The notes beneath the pieces were generated by a model. The model did no database searches. It was not told the DNA's origin and worked only from the letters and a program-made list of their open reading frames with translations. DNA of 64,000 bases from Rhizobium jaguaris (GTDB taxonomy: Bacteria > Pseudomonadota > Alphaproteobacteria > Rhizobiales > Rhizobiaceae), in the NCBI RefSeq assembly GCF_003627755.1, contig NZ_CP032694.1, forward strand, positions 4,336,501 through 4,400,500, given 5' to 3'. How positions within the stretch are numbered: position 1 is the first letter of the stretch; each line of letters starts with the position of its first letter. Positions 63,828 through 64,000 of this stretch are shown here, one piece after another. Made by a program: the position numbers and the translations under genes.

Positions 63828-64000
63828 TCAAGCATAACTCGCCATGCGCGGATCGGCGTCAACCAGGGCGCTGCGGAGCTTCTCCATGGCTCGGCTTTCG
63901 ATCTGGCGTACACGTTCCTTGGAAATGCCGAGATCAGCGCCCAGCTCTTCCAGCGTCGCGCCATCCTCGACCAGACGGCGCGCGCGGATGATCTTCATTT
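63828..64000 (-). CDS. rpoH: RNA polymerase sigma-32 type factor, C-terminal part (gene continues beyond window)
   Basis: Only the last 56 codons are present, reading leftwards to the TGA at 63828-63830. They encode region 4 of a sigma-70 family factor: [20 protein letters not shown], then [20 protein letters not shown], ending DPRMASYA. The SKERVRQIE helix recognises the -35 element, and the DGATLEELG...RVRQIE combination is typical of RpoH in alphaproteobacteria. Rhizobia usually carry two rpoH genes, and which one this is cannot be told from the fragment. Confidence 0.9.
   Translation of the reverse strand, partial: MKIIRARRLVEDGATLEELGADLGISKERVRQIESRAMEKLRSALVDADPRMASYA

Overview
The window is high-GC alphaproteobacterial chromosome or chromid, most likely from a Rhizobium-type member of the Rhizobiaceae. 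The evidence is the density of sugar ABC transporters with LacI, IclR, GntR and TetR regulators, the palindromic intergenic repeats of rhizobial type, a SAM-II riboswitch before metA, and an amino acid:[carrier protein] ligase cluster of the kind known from Agrobacterium and Bradyrhizobium. There is no rRNA, tRNA, CRISPR array, phage or IS element. The window opens inside a permease gene and ends inside an RpoH-like sigma factor gene.

Layout. 1-8.1 kb: uronate/aldonate catabolic block with two permeases, a solute-binding protein (SBP), mannonate dehydratase, a galactonate dehydratase-like enolase, an RraA-like aldolase, a divergent IclR regulator and a second enolase-superfamily enzyme. 8.3-13.7 kb: Tat-exported SBP facing a LacI regulator, then a DUF2264 protein and a 2-hydroxyacid dehydrogenase. 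13.9-14.5 kb: transglycosylase lipoprotein. 14.5-26.2 kb: two Gfo/Idh/MocA oxidoreductases and an MLE-like enzyme on the minus strand, a TetR regulator, then a complete ABC importer with two more oxidoreductases on the plus strand. Near-identical palindromes lie on both sides of the tetR gene. 26.2-26.5 kb: a complex foldback element between convergent genes. 26.5-29.0 kb: frameshifted beta-mannosidase. 29.1-32.4 kb: four-gene carrier-protein aminoacylation cluster. 32.7-35.6 kb: EF-P and its two modification enzymes. 35.7-41.3 kb: frameshifted SbmA/BacA-like transporter with a degenerate ATPase domain, MoxR ATPase, frameshifted Nudix hydrolase, SAM-II riboswitch-metA, VWA protein. 41.6-46.6 kb: aldose epimerase and an amino-sugar operon (GntR, SIS deaminase, NagA, SIS). 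47.0-48.6 kb: orphan peptide-type SBP. 48.7-53.1 kb: RND efflux pair. 53.5-56.6 kb: Uup-type ABC-F, thiamine diphosphokinase, MarR. 56.8-58.3 kb: MFS exporter. 58.4-62.0 kb: TPP riboswitch and thiBPQ. 62.2-64.0 kb: M48 lipoprotein protease and the rpoH-like 3' end.

How it fits together. Most of the first 29 kb is scavenging of plant-derived sugars and sugar acids, each block pairing a transporter or SBP with dehydratases or dehydrogenases and a local repressor with visible palindromic sites. The 29-32.4 kb cluster is the most unusual system: a tRNA-independent synthetase paralogue, its carrier protein, an acyl-CoA dehydrogenase-like flavoenzyme and a DUF1839 protein, translationally coupled and with no assigned end product. 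Three one-base indels in short A/T runs interrupt otherwise full-length genes between 27.6 and 38.6 kb. They are either sequencing errors or recent gene decay.
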